From assembly GCA_032123495.1 (NCBI GenBank), contig JAQBFG010000123.1:1-24095 (forward strand): a DNA stretch of 24,095 nucleotides, read 5' to 3'. Below the pieces are notes generated by a model. That model was not told the origin of the DNA. It saw only the letters and a program-made list of their open reading frames with translations, and did not search any database. Source of the stretch: JAAERC01 sp032123495. GTDB taxonomy: Bacteria; Zixibacteria; MSB-5A5; GN15; PGXB01. How positions within the stretch are numbered: the first letter of the stretch is position 1; the number at the start of each line of letters is the position of its first letter. Positions 8,362 through 15,946 of the stretch are shown one piece after another. The translations under genes and the position numbers were made by a program.

Positions 8362-11300
8362 AATTAGCCGAAGTTTCCATACGACGACCAGTTTTTGCGG
8401 TAATGATGATAGTTGCTCTGGTGGTTTTGGGGTACACATCATTTCAGGAAATGAATATTGACAATATGCCAGATGTCGATTTTCCTTTTGTTATTGTTTC
8501 GACTATTTACCCCGGTTCCGGTGCTGAAGCTGTCGAGACGGAAGTCACCAAAAAAATTGAAGATGCAGTTAATCCAATATCCGGATTGAAGCATTTGACA
8601 TCTATTTCTCAGGAAGGTTATTCGCTTGTATTTGCTGAATTTGTCCTGGAGATGGACAGCAAAGATGCGGCTCAGGAAGTCAGAGAGAAAGTATCGGCAA
8701 TCCGAGCCTTTCTTCCAAATGATATTGAATCCCCGGTAATTGCCAGATATGATCCTCATAGCGAACCGATCATTTCATTTACCATCTCCGGGCAACGTTC
8801 CCTTAGGGATATTACGACTTTCACCAAAGATGAGATTAAAAGGCGATTGGAAGCAATACCAGGTGTGGGCTCGATTACTTTGGTCGGAGGGCATGAGAGG
8901 GAAATAAATGTCTATCTTGATGTCGATGGGATGGAATCGTATGAGATTTCAATTGATAAAGTAGCCAGATCACTCGCAGCGGCAAATCTTGAAATCCCGG
9001 GCGGAAGGATAAACGAAGCACATACCGAGTATTTAGTGCGGACAATGGGAAAACTTACATCAGTTGATCAGTTTGAAAAAATTGTTATTGATAATCCTCA
9101 CGGTCAGCCTGTCTATTTGAAAGATATTGCAACGGTAGTTGACGGAATTGAAGAAAGACGGTCGCTTGCCCGCGTGAATGGTGAAGAAGCGGTGACTCTT
9201 AATGTTGCGCGGCAATCAGGTGCCAATACGGTTGATGTGGCTCATGCTGTCAAGGCAGAAGTAACCCTAATAAGGGATATATTACCACCAGACATGAAGA
9301 TAAATATTGTGGCTGACGAATCAACCTGGATTGAAGATTCAATCCACGAGATATTAACAAATATCTATTTCGGTGGTCTTCTGGCAGTTCTTGTGATATT
9401 TCTATTTTTGGCGGACATCCGGTCCACGATTATTTCCGGACTGGCTATTCCCACGTCAATTGTTGCAACTTTTACTTTTATGAATTTGCTTGGTTTTACT
9501 TTGAATACAATGTCTCTTATGGCTCTTTCGCTTGCGGTGGGTCTTCTCATTGATGATGCAATTGTTGTCATTGAAAATATTTATCGACATATGGATAATG
9601 GTTCGCCGCCGCGTAAAGCTGCCTTTGAGGCTACCCGGGAAATCGGCTTGGCGGTAATGGCAACCACCTTTTCGATTGTTGTCGTTTTTCTGCCGGTTGC
9701 TTTTATGAAAGGGATTGTTGGTCGTTTCTTTTATGAGTTTGGCATGACGGTGGCATTTGCGGTAGTTGTTTCTTTGTTTGTTGCATTCAGTCTTACGCCG
9801 ATGCTGGCCTCACGCTGGCTTAAGATAAATAATCGGAGTACCAAACCACCCGCAAACTTATTTTCCAGGATATTTGGATCTATATATAACCGCATTTTAT
9901 TAATAATTGCTCCGTGGAATAGGTTTTTTAATAAACTCAATGGAAAATACAGAGTGCTGCTTGGGTGGTCGTTGAGCCATAGATTTTTGGTGATATTTAC
10001 GGCTGCCGTTATTTTCATAGGCTCTCTATTTATGGGCGGATTTCTGGGGAATGAATTTTTCCCTCAGATTGATCAGGGAAAAATCAGAATTAGTGTCAAG
10101 ACTCCTCCCGGTACAGACATGAAAACGACTTCAGATAGAATTGCTCAAGTCGAAGAAATTGTTGCCGCTTTTGAGGGAGTGGATGTCATTTTTACTACCA
10201 TTGGGGCCGGTGACAACTCGGTCAATGAAGGAAATATCCGTGTCGAGTTGGTTGATAAAAGTGAACGTGAGCTATCGATTTTTAAGGCTGTGGACAGTAT
10301 GCGTATGTTGATCTCCCAGTTGCCGGGAATTGAGTTTGCTATATCGTCCGGAGAAGGTGGTGGCGGCGGTAGCGAAAAACCGGTTGAGATTTCTATTCGT
10401 GGAAATGGTTTGGGTATTTTGACTGATTTAACAGAAGAGGTCGAAAATATTTTCAGGGAAACTCCCGGCGCGGTTGACATTGATAATAATTTGGAAGCAA
10501 ACAAACCGGAACTGAAAATAACTATTGACCGCGAAATGGCCAATGATCTAGGTCTAAATATTTTTCAGATAGCATCAACCATTCGGAGTTTTGTTGATGG
10601 CCAAGTTGTCACCCGATACAAAGAGGGTGATGAGGAGTTTGATGTTCGTATCCGAGTGAAGGAATCGATGCGGTCAACAGCATCCGATATTGGACGACTG
10701 CTTATTGCCAGTAACAAGGAGATAGAGGGGATACGGACATTTATGGTTCCACTGTCGAACATTGCGAAAATTGAAAAAGGTTCTTCGATAGGGGAGTACC
10801 GTCGCTATGACCGACTGCGTGAAGCCAAAGTGGGATGTAATGTCAGCACTGGTTATTTTTCAGGGACAATGGTTCAGGAAATTTTGGAGAAAGCACATCA
10901 ACTTGATATTCCACCCGGTTATCATGTCGATGTAACCGGGACAGGGGAAATGCAGCAGGAGGCATTTGGCTATATATTTATCGCTCTGGCGTTGGCCGTT
11001 ATATTCATTTATCTTCTTCTCGCTTCACAGTTTGAGTCATTTTTTGATCCTTTCTCGATAATGTTTTCACTACCAATGTCGCTGGTCGGCGCAATTGTTG
11101 CCCTGCTTCTGTTTAATAGTTCCCTTTCGATAATGTCATTGATTGGTGTTATCTTGTTAATGGGGCTGGTTACCAAGAACGCAATTTTGCTTATAGATTT
11201 CATTAAACAAAACCGATACAAAGGGATAGGAAGAACAGAGTCGATTCTGATTGCCGGACCGGTAAGATTACGGCCGATTTTGATGACTACTTTTGCAATG

Positions 11301-11525
11301 ATTTTTGGAATGTTGCCACTTGCCCTTGGTCTTGGACCTGGTGCCGAAATGAGAGCGCCGATGGCACGCGCCGTTATTGGCGGACTTATCAGCTCAACAA
11401 TGTTGACTCTTGTCGTGGTACCAGTAATATATACTGTAATAGATGATATCATCGCCTTCTTCAAGGGCGGTGAAACAATTACGGTTGAAAAGGAAGTGAT
11501 TAATGATGTTGGAAGCAACAGTTAA
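8358..11525 (+). CDS. RND multidrug efflux pump (AcrB/HAE1 type)
   Basis: Protein of about 1055 residues, the full RND length. It has the N-terminal helix and first periplasmic porter domain, TM2-6, the internal repeat with the second porter domain, and TM8-12. The proton-relay aspartates in TM4 are present as LLIDDAIVVIENI (D399, D400), and the TM10 lysine side as NAILLIDFIKQ. The signature GEMQQEAFGYIFIALALAVIFIYLLLASQFESF is clear. The TTG at 8358 is chosen because it overlaps the adaptor stop (TTGA), has GAGAGG 8 bases upstream and gives the family-typical N-terminus KLAEVSIRRPVFAVMM. A longer frame from 8304 would run inside the adaptor gene. Its relatives export hydrophobic drugs, detergents or metabolites; the substrate here is unknown, but the fused bacillithiol operon suggests thiol conjugates (inference). 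Confidence 0.95.
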   Translation: MKLAEVSIRRPVFAVMMIVALVVLGYTSFQEMNIDNMPDVDFPFVIVSTIYPGSGAEAVETEVTKKIEDAVNPISGLKHLTSISQEGYSLVFAEFVLEMDSKDAAQEVREKVSAIRAFLPNDIESPVIARYDPHSEPIISFTISGQRSLRDITTFTKDEIKRRLEAIPGVGSITLVGGHEREINVYLDVDGMESYEISIDKVARSLAAANLEIPGGRINEAHTEYLVRTMGKLTSVDQFEKIVIDNPHGQPVYLKDIATVVDGIEERRSLARVNGEEAVTLNVARQSGANTVDVAHAVKAEVTLIRDILPPDMKINIVADESTWIEDSIHEILTNIYFGGLLAVLVIFLFLADIRSTIISGLAIPTSIVATFTFMNLLGFTLNTMSLMALSLAVGLLIDDAIVVIENIYRHMDNGSPPRKAAFEATREIGLAVMATTFSIVVVFLPVAFMKGIVGRFFYEFGMTVAFAVVVSLFVAFSLTPMLASRWLKINNRSTKPPANLFSRIFGSIYNRILLIIAPWNRFFNKLNGKYRVLLGWSLSHRFLVIFTAAVIFIGSLFMGGFLGNEFFPQIDQGKIRISVKTPPGTDMKTTSDRIAQVEEIVAAFEGVDVIFTTIGAGDNSVNEGNIRVELVDKSERELSIFKAVDSMRMLISQLPGIEFAISSGEGGGGGSEKPVEISIRGNGLGILTDLTEEVENIFRETPGAVDIDNNLEANKPELKITIDREMANDLGLNIFQIASTIRSFVDGQVVTRYKEGDEEFDVRIRVKESMRSTASDIGRLLIASNKEIEGIRTFMVPLSNIAKIEKGSSIGEYRRYDRLREAKVGCNVSTGYFSGTMVQEILEKAHQLDIPPGYHVDVTGTGEMQQEAFGYIFIALALAVIFIYLLLASQFESFFDPFSIMFSLPMSLVGAIVALLLFNSSLSIMSLIGVILLMGLVTKNAILLIDFIKQNRYKGIGRTESILIAGPVRLRPILMTTFAMIFGMLPLALGLGPGAEMRAPMARAVIGGLISSTMLTLVVVPVIYTVIDDIIAFFKGGETITVEKEVINDVGSNS

Positions 11526-13137
11526 AGAAGCCAAACAGTTTAAATATACCGATCTTTTTCGCGATTTTCTAAAGGGAAAACCGGGGTTGAAAAAATATCT
11601 GTACTATGACAATCCGGCCGAAGTTGTCAAACAGATGAAACCGCCAAAAATCGACCGGCACTTAATATGCGATATTCTGGATAAACAGAATAAGGCGTTC
11701 AAATCCAAGCCTGAGACTTTCAGGTCGATCGAAAAACTTCGGCAGGATGATACTCTGGTTATCTTTTCGGGACAACAACCCGGATTATTTGGCGGCCCTC
11801 TTTTAACTTTGGTCAAAGCTATCGGAATTGTCAAAAAGGCAATTTTGTTACAGAGTCAAACTGGTAAAACCGTGGTTCCGATTTTCTGGATCGCTTGCGA
11901 TGACCATGATTTTGAAGAAGTGAATCATTCCTGGCTGCCTGGACGTGATGGTACTGTCGAAAAGGTGTCGTATCTCTCTGAGGATTTACCCGCAGTTTCG
12001 GTCGCCGATATCTGCTTCGACGATGAAACCGGTTACAATAAGCTTATCGAACAGACCAAGGACATATTGGGCAATACCGATTTTACCGAAGAGCTGTATG
12101 GTAAATTATTTGCCGCATATAAAAGAGATGGCAACTTCATGCGGGCGTTTGCGCGGTATCTAACTGAAATCCTACCCGATTTTGGATTGATTCTATTTTG
12201 CCCCTACGATAAAGATGTTAAAACTATCTCTAAAAGTTTTTTCAAACGGATGGCTGAGGGACATTTTCGCAACAAAGAATTAATGAAGGAGACAGAAAAA
12301 AACCTCATAGAAGACGGCTATCATATCCAGGCGGAGAAAAAAGATTCGGCGGTTCATCTGTTTTATCATGATCCCGAACGAAAAGCGATTCATCTTGAAG
12401 GGGACAGTTTTCTCGTTGGAGATAAAAAACTGGGGCTTCCGGCGCTTCTTGATTTGATCGATAAATTTCCGGAAAAATTTTCTCCCGATGTCCTGACCCG
12501 CCCGGTTTGGCAATCATATCTTTTTCCAGTGGTGGCTCAGACAGGGGGACCATCTGAGATAGCCTATTTTTGTCAGATAGGAAAACTGTTCGAACTGTTT
12601 GGGCTGGTCCAGCCGTACATCATGTTTCGTCCCGCTCTAACACTGGTTGAGAAACGTCAGCAGGAGTTGATGGAAAAATATGATATCAAGCTGTCTGATC
12701 TGGCCGGTGATGTCGAACAGATTATAAATCGAATATTGGCCGACTCGTTCCCCGAGGAGCTCGGAAAGAAATTAACCGGCTTTAAGGAAAATATGAAATC
12801 CGATTTTGATGACCTGTCAGACACGATATTGGAAACATATTCAAATCTGGAACCGATGGCACAGCAGACTTATGGAAAAATAGATTCGGCTCTTGGCCAT
12901 CTCGAAAAGAAGGTCTATTCCCAGCATAAGAAAAATAACGATATTATTCGTAATCGAATTTATAAACTGGCCGCAGCATTATTTCCGAACAAAACGTTCC
13001 AGGAGCGGGTTATAAATATTAATTATTTTATTAGTCGTTATGGATTTGGAATTGTTGATTTTATGATTGAAAAAATGGATATAAATGCTACCGAGCATCA
13101 AATGATTTATCTCTCAGATTATAAGGGAAAGATTTGA
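11503..13137 (+). CDS. bshC: Bacillithiol synthase, cysteine-adding enzyme BshC
   Basis: Protein of 544 residues, the usual BshC length. Diagnostic N-terminal-half motifs are SGQQPGLFGGPLLTLVKAI (about residues 88-107) and VPIFWIACDDHDFEEVNHSW (about 126-145), belonging to the HUP-like core. The C-terminus has the coiled-coil and closing segment NYFISRYGFGIVDFMIEKMD. BshC is believed to ligate cysteine to GlcN-malate, the last step of bacillithiol synthesis. The ATG at 11503 has AGGA 8 bases upstream and lies inside the end of the RND gene (23-base overlap); ATG 11506 is an alternative. Its stop overlaps the bshA TTG. Physical coupling to an efflux pump is unusual and is the main point of interest in the window. 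Confidence 0.93.
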   Translation: MMLEATVKEAKQFKYTDLFRDFLKGKPGLKKYLYYDNPAEVVKQMKPPKIDRHLICDILDKQNKAFKSKPETFRSIEKLRQDDTLVIFSGQQPGLFGGPLLTLVKAIGIVKKAILLQSQTGKTVVPIFWIACDDHDFEEVNHSWLPGRDGTVEKVSYLSEDLPAVSVADICFDDETGYNKLIEQTKDILGNTDFTEELYGKLFAAYKRDGNFMRAFARYLTEILPDFGLILFCPYDKDVKTISKSFFKRMAEGHFRNKELMKETEKNLIEDGYHIQAEKKDSAVHLFYHDPERKAIHLEGDSFLVGDKKLGLPALLDLIDKFPEKFSPDVLTRPVWQSYLFPVVAQTGGPSEIAYFCQIGKLFELFGLVQPYIMFRPALTLVEKRQQELMEKYDIKLSDLAGDVEQIINRILADSFPEELGKKLTGFKENMKSDFDDLSDTILETYSNLEPMAQQTYGKIDSALGHLEKKVYSQHKKNNDIIRNRIYKLAAALFPNKTFQERVININYFISRYGFGIVDFMIEKMDINATEHQMIYLSDYKGKI

Positions 13138-14258
13138 ATATAGGAATTACATGTTATCCCGTCGCCGGCGGTTCCGGGATAGTTGCCACCGAGCTGGGGG
13201 TGAAGCTGGCTGACCGTGGACATCAGGTCCATTTTATCAGCTACGCCTTACCGTTCAGGTTCGATAAATTTCGTCAGAATCTATTTTTTCATGGTGTCGA
13301 AACTACCGCCTATCCGCTTTTTAAACATCCGCCGTATACTCTGGCGCTATCGGCCAAAATGGCTCAGGTTGCCTGCCAGAGTGAACTCGATATTCTTCAT
13401 GTGCATTATGCGGTTCCGCATGCCACTTGTGCCTTTCTGGCCAAACAGATGATAACCTGCCGCATTCCTAAAATTATCACTACTTTGCACGGTACAGATA
13501 TTACTCTGGTCGGATCTGATCCATCGTATTTTGACATAACTAAATTTTCGATAAATTCATCCGATGGCGTCACCGCAGTATCGTCCTATCTGGCTGAGGA
13601 AACCAAAGAAGTTTTCAAAATCGACAATGAAATAGAAGTGATCCCAAATTTTTTCGATAATAATCGCTTTGGTCCATCCGAAGGGCCGACCTGTTCCCGA
13701 AAGAATTTTGCGTCCAAAGATGAGTTTTTAATTACACATATTTCCAATTTCAGACCGGTTAAAAGAACTATTGATGTTATTGATATCTTCGAAAAGATAT
13801 CCAAAAAACTACCGGCCAAACTGCTTTTGGTCGGCGAGGGTCCCGACGTCGTTCTGGCCAGACGTCAGGTCAACAAAAAGAATCTGAACGGTTCGGTGCA
13901 ATTTCTTGGAAATCAAAGCAACGTTGAGGCGATCTTGCCTCTGTCCGATCTGTTTCTGTTACCTTCGGAAGAAGAATCATTCGGACTGGCTGCACTCGAA
14001 GCATTGGCTTGCGGCGTTCCGGTGATCGGTACTACCGGGAACGGATTAGTCGAAGTTATCGACGATAATGTCAACGGATTCCTCAGGCCTGTCGGCGCCA
14101 CAACAGCGATGGCAAATATTGCGATTGAACTTCTGTCCGATAAACCACGTCTTGATAAGTTCAAAGAGAATGCGGCGAAAATCTCTTATGAAAGATTTAA
14201 TGCCGATAAGATCGTAACTCAGTATGAACAGTACTATGAGAAAATATTAAATGGTTAA
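13134..14258 (+). CDS. bshA: N-acetylglucosaminyl-L-malate synthase BshA
   Basis: GT4-family glycosyltransferase of 374 residues (GT-B fold) that joins UDP-GlcNAc to L-malate, the first step of bacillithiol synthesis in the cytoplasm. The N-terminus NIGITCYPVAGGSGIVATELG is characteristic of BshA and carries the Gly-rich donor/acceptor loop. HYAVPHA and TTLHGTDITLVGSDPSY follow. The nucleotide-sugar site contains the EX7E motif ESFGLAALE (E281, E289) and ACGVPVIGT. The start is a TTG overlapping the bshC stop (TTGA), preceded by AAGGGA. The gene overlaps bshB1 by 8 bases. The order bshC-bshA-bshB1 gives all three steps in one operon. Confidence 0.95.
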   Translation: MNIGITCYPVAGGSGIVATELGVKLADRGHQVHFISYALPFRFDKFRQNLFFHGVETTAYPLFKHPPYTLALSAKMAQVACQSELDILHVHYAVPHATCAFLAKQMITCRIPKIITTLHGTDITLVGSDPSYFDITKFSINSSDGVTAVSSYLAEETKEVFKIDNEIEVIPNFFDNNRFGPSEGPTCSRKNFASKDEFLITHISNFRPVKRTIDVIDIFEKISKKLPAKLLLVGEGPDVVLARRQVNKKNLNGSVQFLGNQSNVEAILPLSDLFLLPSEEESFGLAALEALACGVPVIGTTGNGLVEVIDDNVNGFLRPVGATTAMANIAIELLSDKPRLDKFKENAAKISYERFNADKIVTQYEQYYEKILNG

Positions 14259-14985
14259 TTCAACTCCGACAAAATTGGATGTGTTGGCTATTGCGGCTCA
14301 TCGTGATGATGTCGAGATCACCTGCGGCGGGACGATTCTCAAGCAGGTTGATAATGGTAAAAAAGCCGGGATATTGGATCTGACCCAGGGGGAGATGGGT
14401 ACCAAGGGAACTTCCGAAGACCGGGAACGCGAAGCAAACGATGCTGGCGAAATTCTCGGTTTATCTTTTCGTCAAAATCTAAAATTGCCCGACTCGGCAG
14501 TTGAAGTTAATCGTGAGAATAAATTAAAAATCGCGCGTATTATTCGTGATACTAAACCGGAACTGGTGATTCTGCCGTTCTGGTTACAGCGTCATCCCGA
14601 CCATCTCTATGCGTTGCAGCTCGGCTACGATGCTTGCTATCTTGCCGGTCTAAAAAAACTTGAACTTGATGGTAATGGTGAAGCACACCGACCACGAAAG
14701 ATTATTTATGCTTCATCGTTCCGTGATGTCACTCATTCGTTTTATGTTGATATCACCGATCAGATGGATCGTAAATTAAAAGCTGTGCGGGCGTATAAAT
14801 CGCAGTTTGACGGCTCACCGCAATCAAAAGAGATTTTTAAGCCGGGCGTTGATATATTTACTTATATGTCGGTTTCGGCGATGCATTATGGTTTTCAGGT
14901 CGGGGTCAAATTCGCCGAGGCGTTTAGTATCAAAGAGAATATCCTGATCGACGACCCATTATCCATGCCAGTCAGATCGATATAA
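14251..14985 (+). CDS. bshB1: Bacillithiol deacetylase BshB1 (PIG-L/LmbE family)
   Basis: Protein of 244 residues of the zinc-dependent PIG-L deacetylase family. It removes the acetyl group from GlcNAc-malate, the middle step of bacillithiol synthesis. It keeps the metal site His and Asp/Glu residues in AHRDDVE (16-22) and HPDH (115-118), plus LDLTQGEMGTKGTSEDREREA. The usual AHPDDxE proline is replaced by Arg18; the metal ligands His17 and Asp20 appear intact. Context (bshC-bshA just upstream, 8-base overlap) makes bshB1 a better call than a bacillithiol-conjugate amidase, although relatives can have both activities. It is the last gene of the operon; only a T-run (14997-15005), without a hairpin, follows. 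Confidence 0.9.
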   Translation: MVNSTPTKLDVLAIAAHRDDVEITCGGTILKQVDNGKKAGILDLTQGEMGTKGTSEDREREANDAGEILGLSFRQNLKLPDSAVEVNRENKLKIARIIRDTKPELVILPFWLQRHPDHLYALQLGYDACYLAGLKKLELDGNGEAHRPRKIIYASSFRDVTHSFYVDITDQMDRKLKAVRAYKSQFDGSPQSKEIFKPGVDIFTYMSVSAMHYGFQVGVKFAEAFSIKENILIDDPLSMPVRSI

Positions 14986-14993
14986 TTCCCCTC

Positions 14994-15021
14994 TTGTTTT
15001 TTTTTGCTCATTCAGTATAAT
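14994..15021 (+). promoter_or_regulatory. selC promoter
   Basis: A perfect TATAAT at 15016-15021 stands 6 bases before the first tRNA base. A weak -35, TTGTTT at 14994-14999, lies 16 bases upstream of it. This gives the tRNA its own start site independent of the bsh operon. The T-run at 14997-15005 lies in the spacer. Confidence 0.6.
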
Positions 15022-15027
15022 TATACT

Positions 15028-15120
15028 GGAAGTGGATAGGATCTGGTGGTCCTTGCGGTCTTCAAAACCGTGGGGAGGCAGTTATGCTGTCTCCGGTGAG
15101 TTCGATTCTCACCCCTTCCG
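15028..15120 (+). tRNA. selC: tRNA-Sec (anticodon UCA), one acceptor base short
   Basis: A 93-base gene with all marks of a bacterial selenocysteine tRNA. It starts GGAAG and ends CTTCC plus discriminator G. The D arm has an extended 6-bp stem with a 4-base loop (AGGATC-TGGT-GGTCCT, 15038-15053). The anticodon loop CTTCAAA has UCA at 15062-15064, reading UGA. An 8-bp variable arm lies at 15074-15094, and the T loop is TTCGATT. CCA is not encoded. The 5' acceptor strand GGAAGTGG would need CCACTTCC for the canonical 8/5 arrangement; the sequence has CCCTTCC, exactly one A short, so U6 (15033) is unpaired. It decodes UGA as Sec with SelA/SelB, not in this window. A tRNA-Ser is excluded by the UCA anticodon and 6/4 D arm. 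Confidence 0.92.
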
Positions 15121-15149
15121 CTTTTTTATGTACATGAATTTTTTTAGTG

Positions 15150-15203
15150 CGGTCAGGTCGCCGCACCTGACCGTTTGTTGTCGGGTGCGGCGACCCGACA
15201 ACA
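15150..15203 (+). repeat. REP/BIME-like twin-hairpin palindrome
   Basis: Two adjacent GC-rich hairpins lie in AT-rich surroundings. Hairpin 1 (15150-15173) has a 9-bp perfect stem CGGTCAGGT/ACCTGACCG with loop CGCCGC. Hairpin 2 (15176-15203) has an 11-bp perfect stem ending TGTTGTCGGGT/ACCCGACAACA with loop GCGGCG. The 20-base cores (15152-15171 and 15180-15199) are inverted copies of each other except for one compensated pair (A-T versus G-C). The loops are mutually complementary. The element lies between the converging selC and the minus-strand gene, the usual site for REP elements. No transposase is nearby. Confidence 0.8.
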
Positions 15204-15243
15204 CAAAGATATCTAAGGATTGAAAAGACGCAAAAAATAGAAT

Positions 15244-15274
15244 AAAAAAAGACCCTCGCAGTTAAACGAGAGCC
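15244..15274 (-). terminator. intrinsic terminator of the minus-strand secreted-protein gene
   Basis: Read on the minus strand: GGCTCTCG-TTTAACTG-CGAGGGTC, an 8-bp stem with two G-T pairs, followed directly by seven T. It lies 36 bases after the stop codon of the 15310-15726 gene. Confidence 0.85.
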
Positions 15275-15309
15275 TTTATGGTACCAAAAACAAAATATAT
15301 TCTTACAGA

Positions 15310-15726
15310 TCAATGCCCATGAGCATTATGTTTACTTTGACACTGGTCCATACCTTTATGACCGGCACAAAAGCTAAATGACTTGTCTGAAGTCTTGAAG
15401 TCGGTCACATCAATAACGTTCCCTTTGGCAAAGAAGTTACCGGTAACTTCGATCTGTTGGCCATGCCATTTCCCGTCAGCCGCATTGATCAATTTCTCAG
15501 AATGATCATTTTCCATAAATGAAACATAACTGCCATCTTCCAGCTTAAGGGCATGCTTATGACCATAAGCTTTACATTGGGAATGAGCTCCCGACTCCAT
15601 TTTGAGGTCGCAGCCCATACAGCTTAAAGTTCCCTTTAATGTCTTCTGCTCGCCTTTGTCTCCGGCAAATGCCAGGGCACCGATCATCAGTAAAAGCGCC
15701 AAATTCAATACTAATCCTTTACGCAT
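15310..15726 (-). CDS. small secreted Cys/His-rich protein, unknown function
   Basis: A 138-residue protein and the only minus-strand gene. It has an N-terminal signal peptide (RKGLVLNLALLLMIGALAFAG), then KTLKGTLSCMGCDLKMESG with a CxxC pair (C36, C39) and further Cys at 51, 120 and 129. A beta-rich segment follows (HALKLEDGSYVSFMEND, IEVTGNFFAKGNVIDVTDF), with the shape of small OB-like secreted proteins. The C-terminus is rich in Cys and His (CAGHKGMDQCQSKHNAHGH). It is predicted to be periplasmic or secreted and able to bind metal or form disulfides; no precise family was recognised. The ATG has AAAGGAG upstream. It has its own terminator and a palindromic promoter region, so it is monocistronic. 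No in-frame TGA suggests it is not itself a selenoprotein. Confidence 0.85.
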   Translation of the reverse strand: MRKGLVLNLALLLMIGALAFAGDKGEQKTLKGTLSCMGCDLKMESGAHSQCKAYGHKHALKLEDGSYVSFMENDHSEKLINAADGKWHGQQIEVTGNFFAKGNVIDVTDFKTSDKSFSFCAGHKGMDQCQSKHNAHGH

Positions 15727-15748
15727 GATAAATCTCCTTTTAGATTTC

Positions 15749-15765
15749 TATAATAGACTATTATA
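15749..15765 (-). promoter_or_regulatory. palindromic promoter/operator of the secreted-protein gene
   Basis: TATAATAG-A-CTATTATA is a perfect 17-base palindrome. It includes a TATAAT -10 match on the minus strand (15760-15765) about 34 bases before the start codon, and a further TATAATA copy lies at 15770-15776. The -35 region is poor, which would suit an activated or operator-controlled promoter. It could also just be an AT-rich promoter. Confidence 0.45.
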
Positions 15766-15946
15766 CTCTATAATACCTTCCTTTTTAAACAGCCTGAATA
15801 TAAGATTGTTCCATAAAATCCGGGATTTGGTAAAATAAATCAGTTTTCATTTTTACTTGCGTAACTTTTCATCAGCTTTATATTTAAGATTGTATAATAA
15901 ATATGGGAGAGACTAATTGGCCCTGATATTTAAAGGATTATAATTT

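Noticed and set aside
10145..11518. Long antisense frames opposite the RND gene (10145-10543 and 11009-11518)
   Set aside because: They are mirror frames of a clearly conserved pump gene, have Ser/Ile-rich composition and lack ribosome sites.
15028..15120. tRNA-Ser or opal suppressor instead of tRNA-Sec
   Set aside because: The anticodon is UCA, not a serine anticodon, and the 6-bp D stem with 4-base loop and GGAAG start match tRNA-Sec.
15032..15313. Open frames on both strands across 15032-15223 and 15062-15313
   Set aside because: They translate the tRNA-Sec and the REP-like palindrome; codons follow the palindromic DNA and show no protein features.
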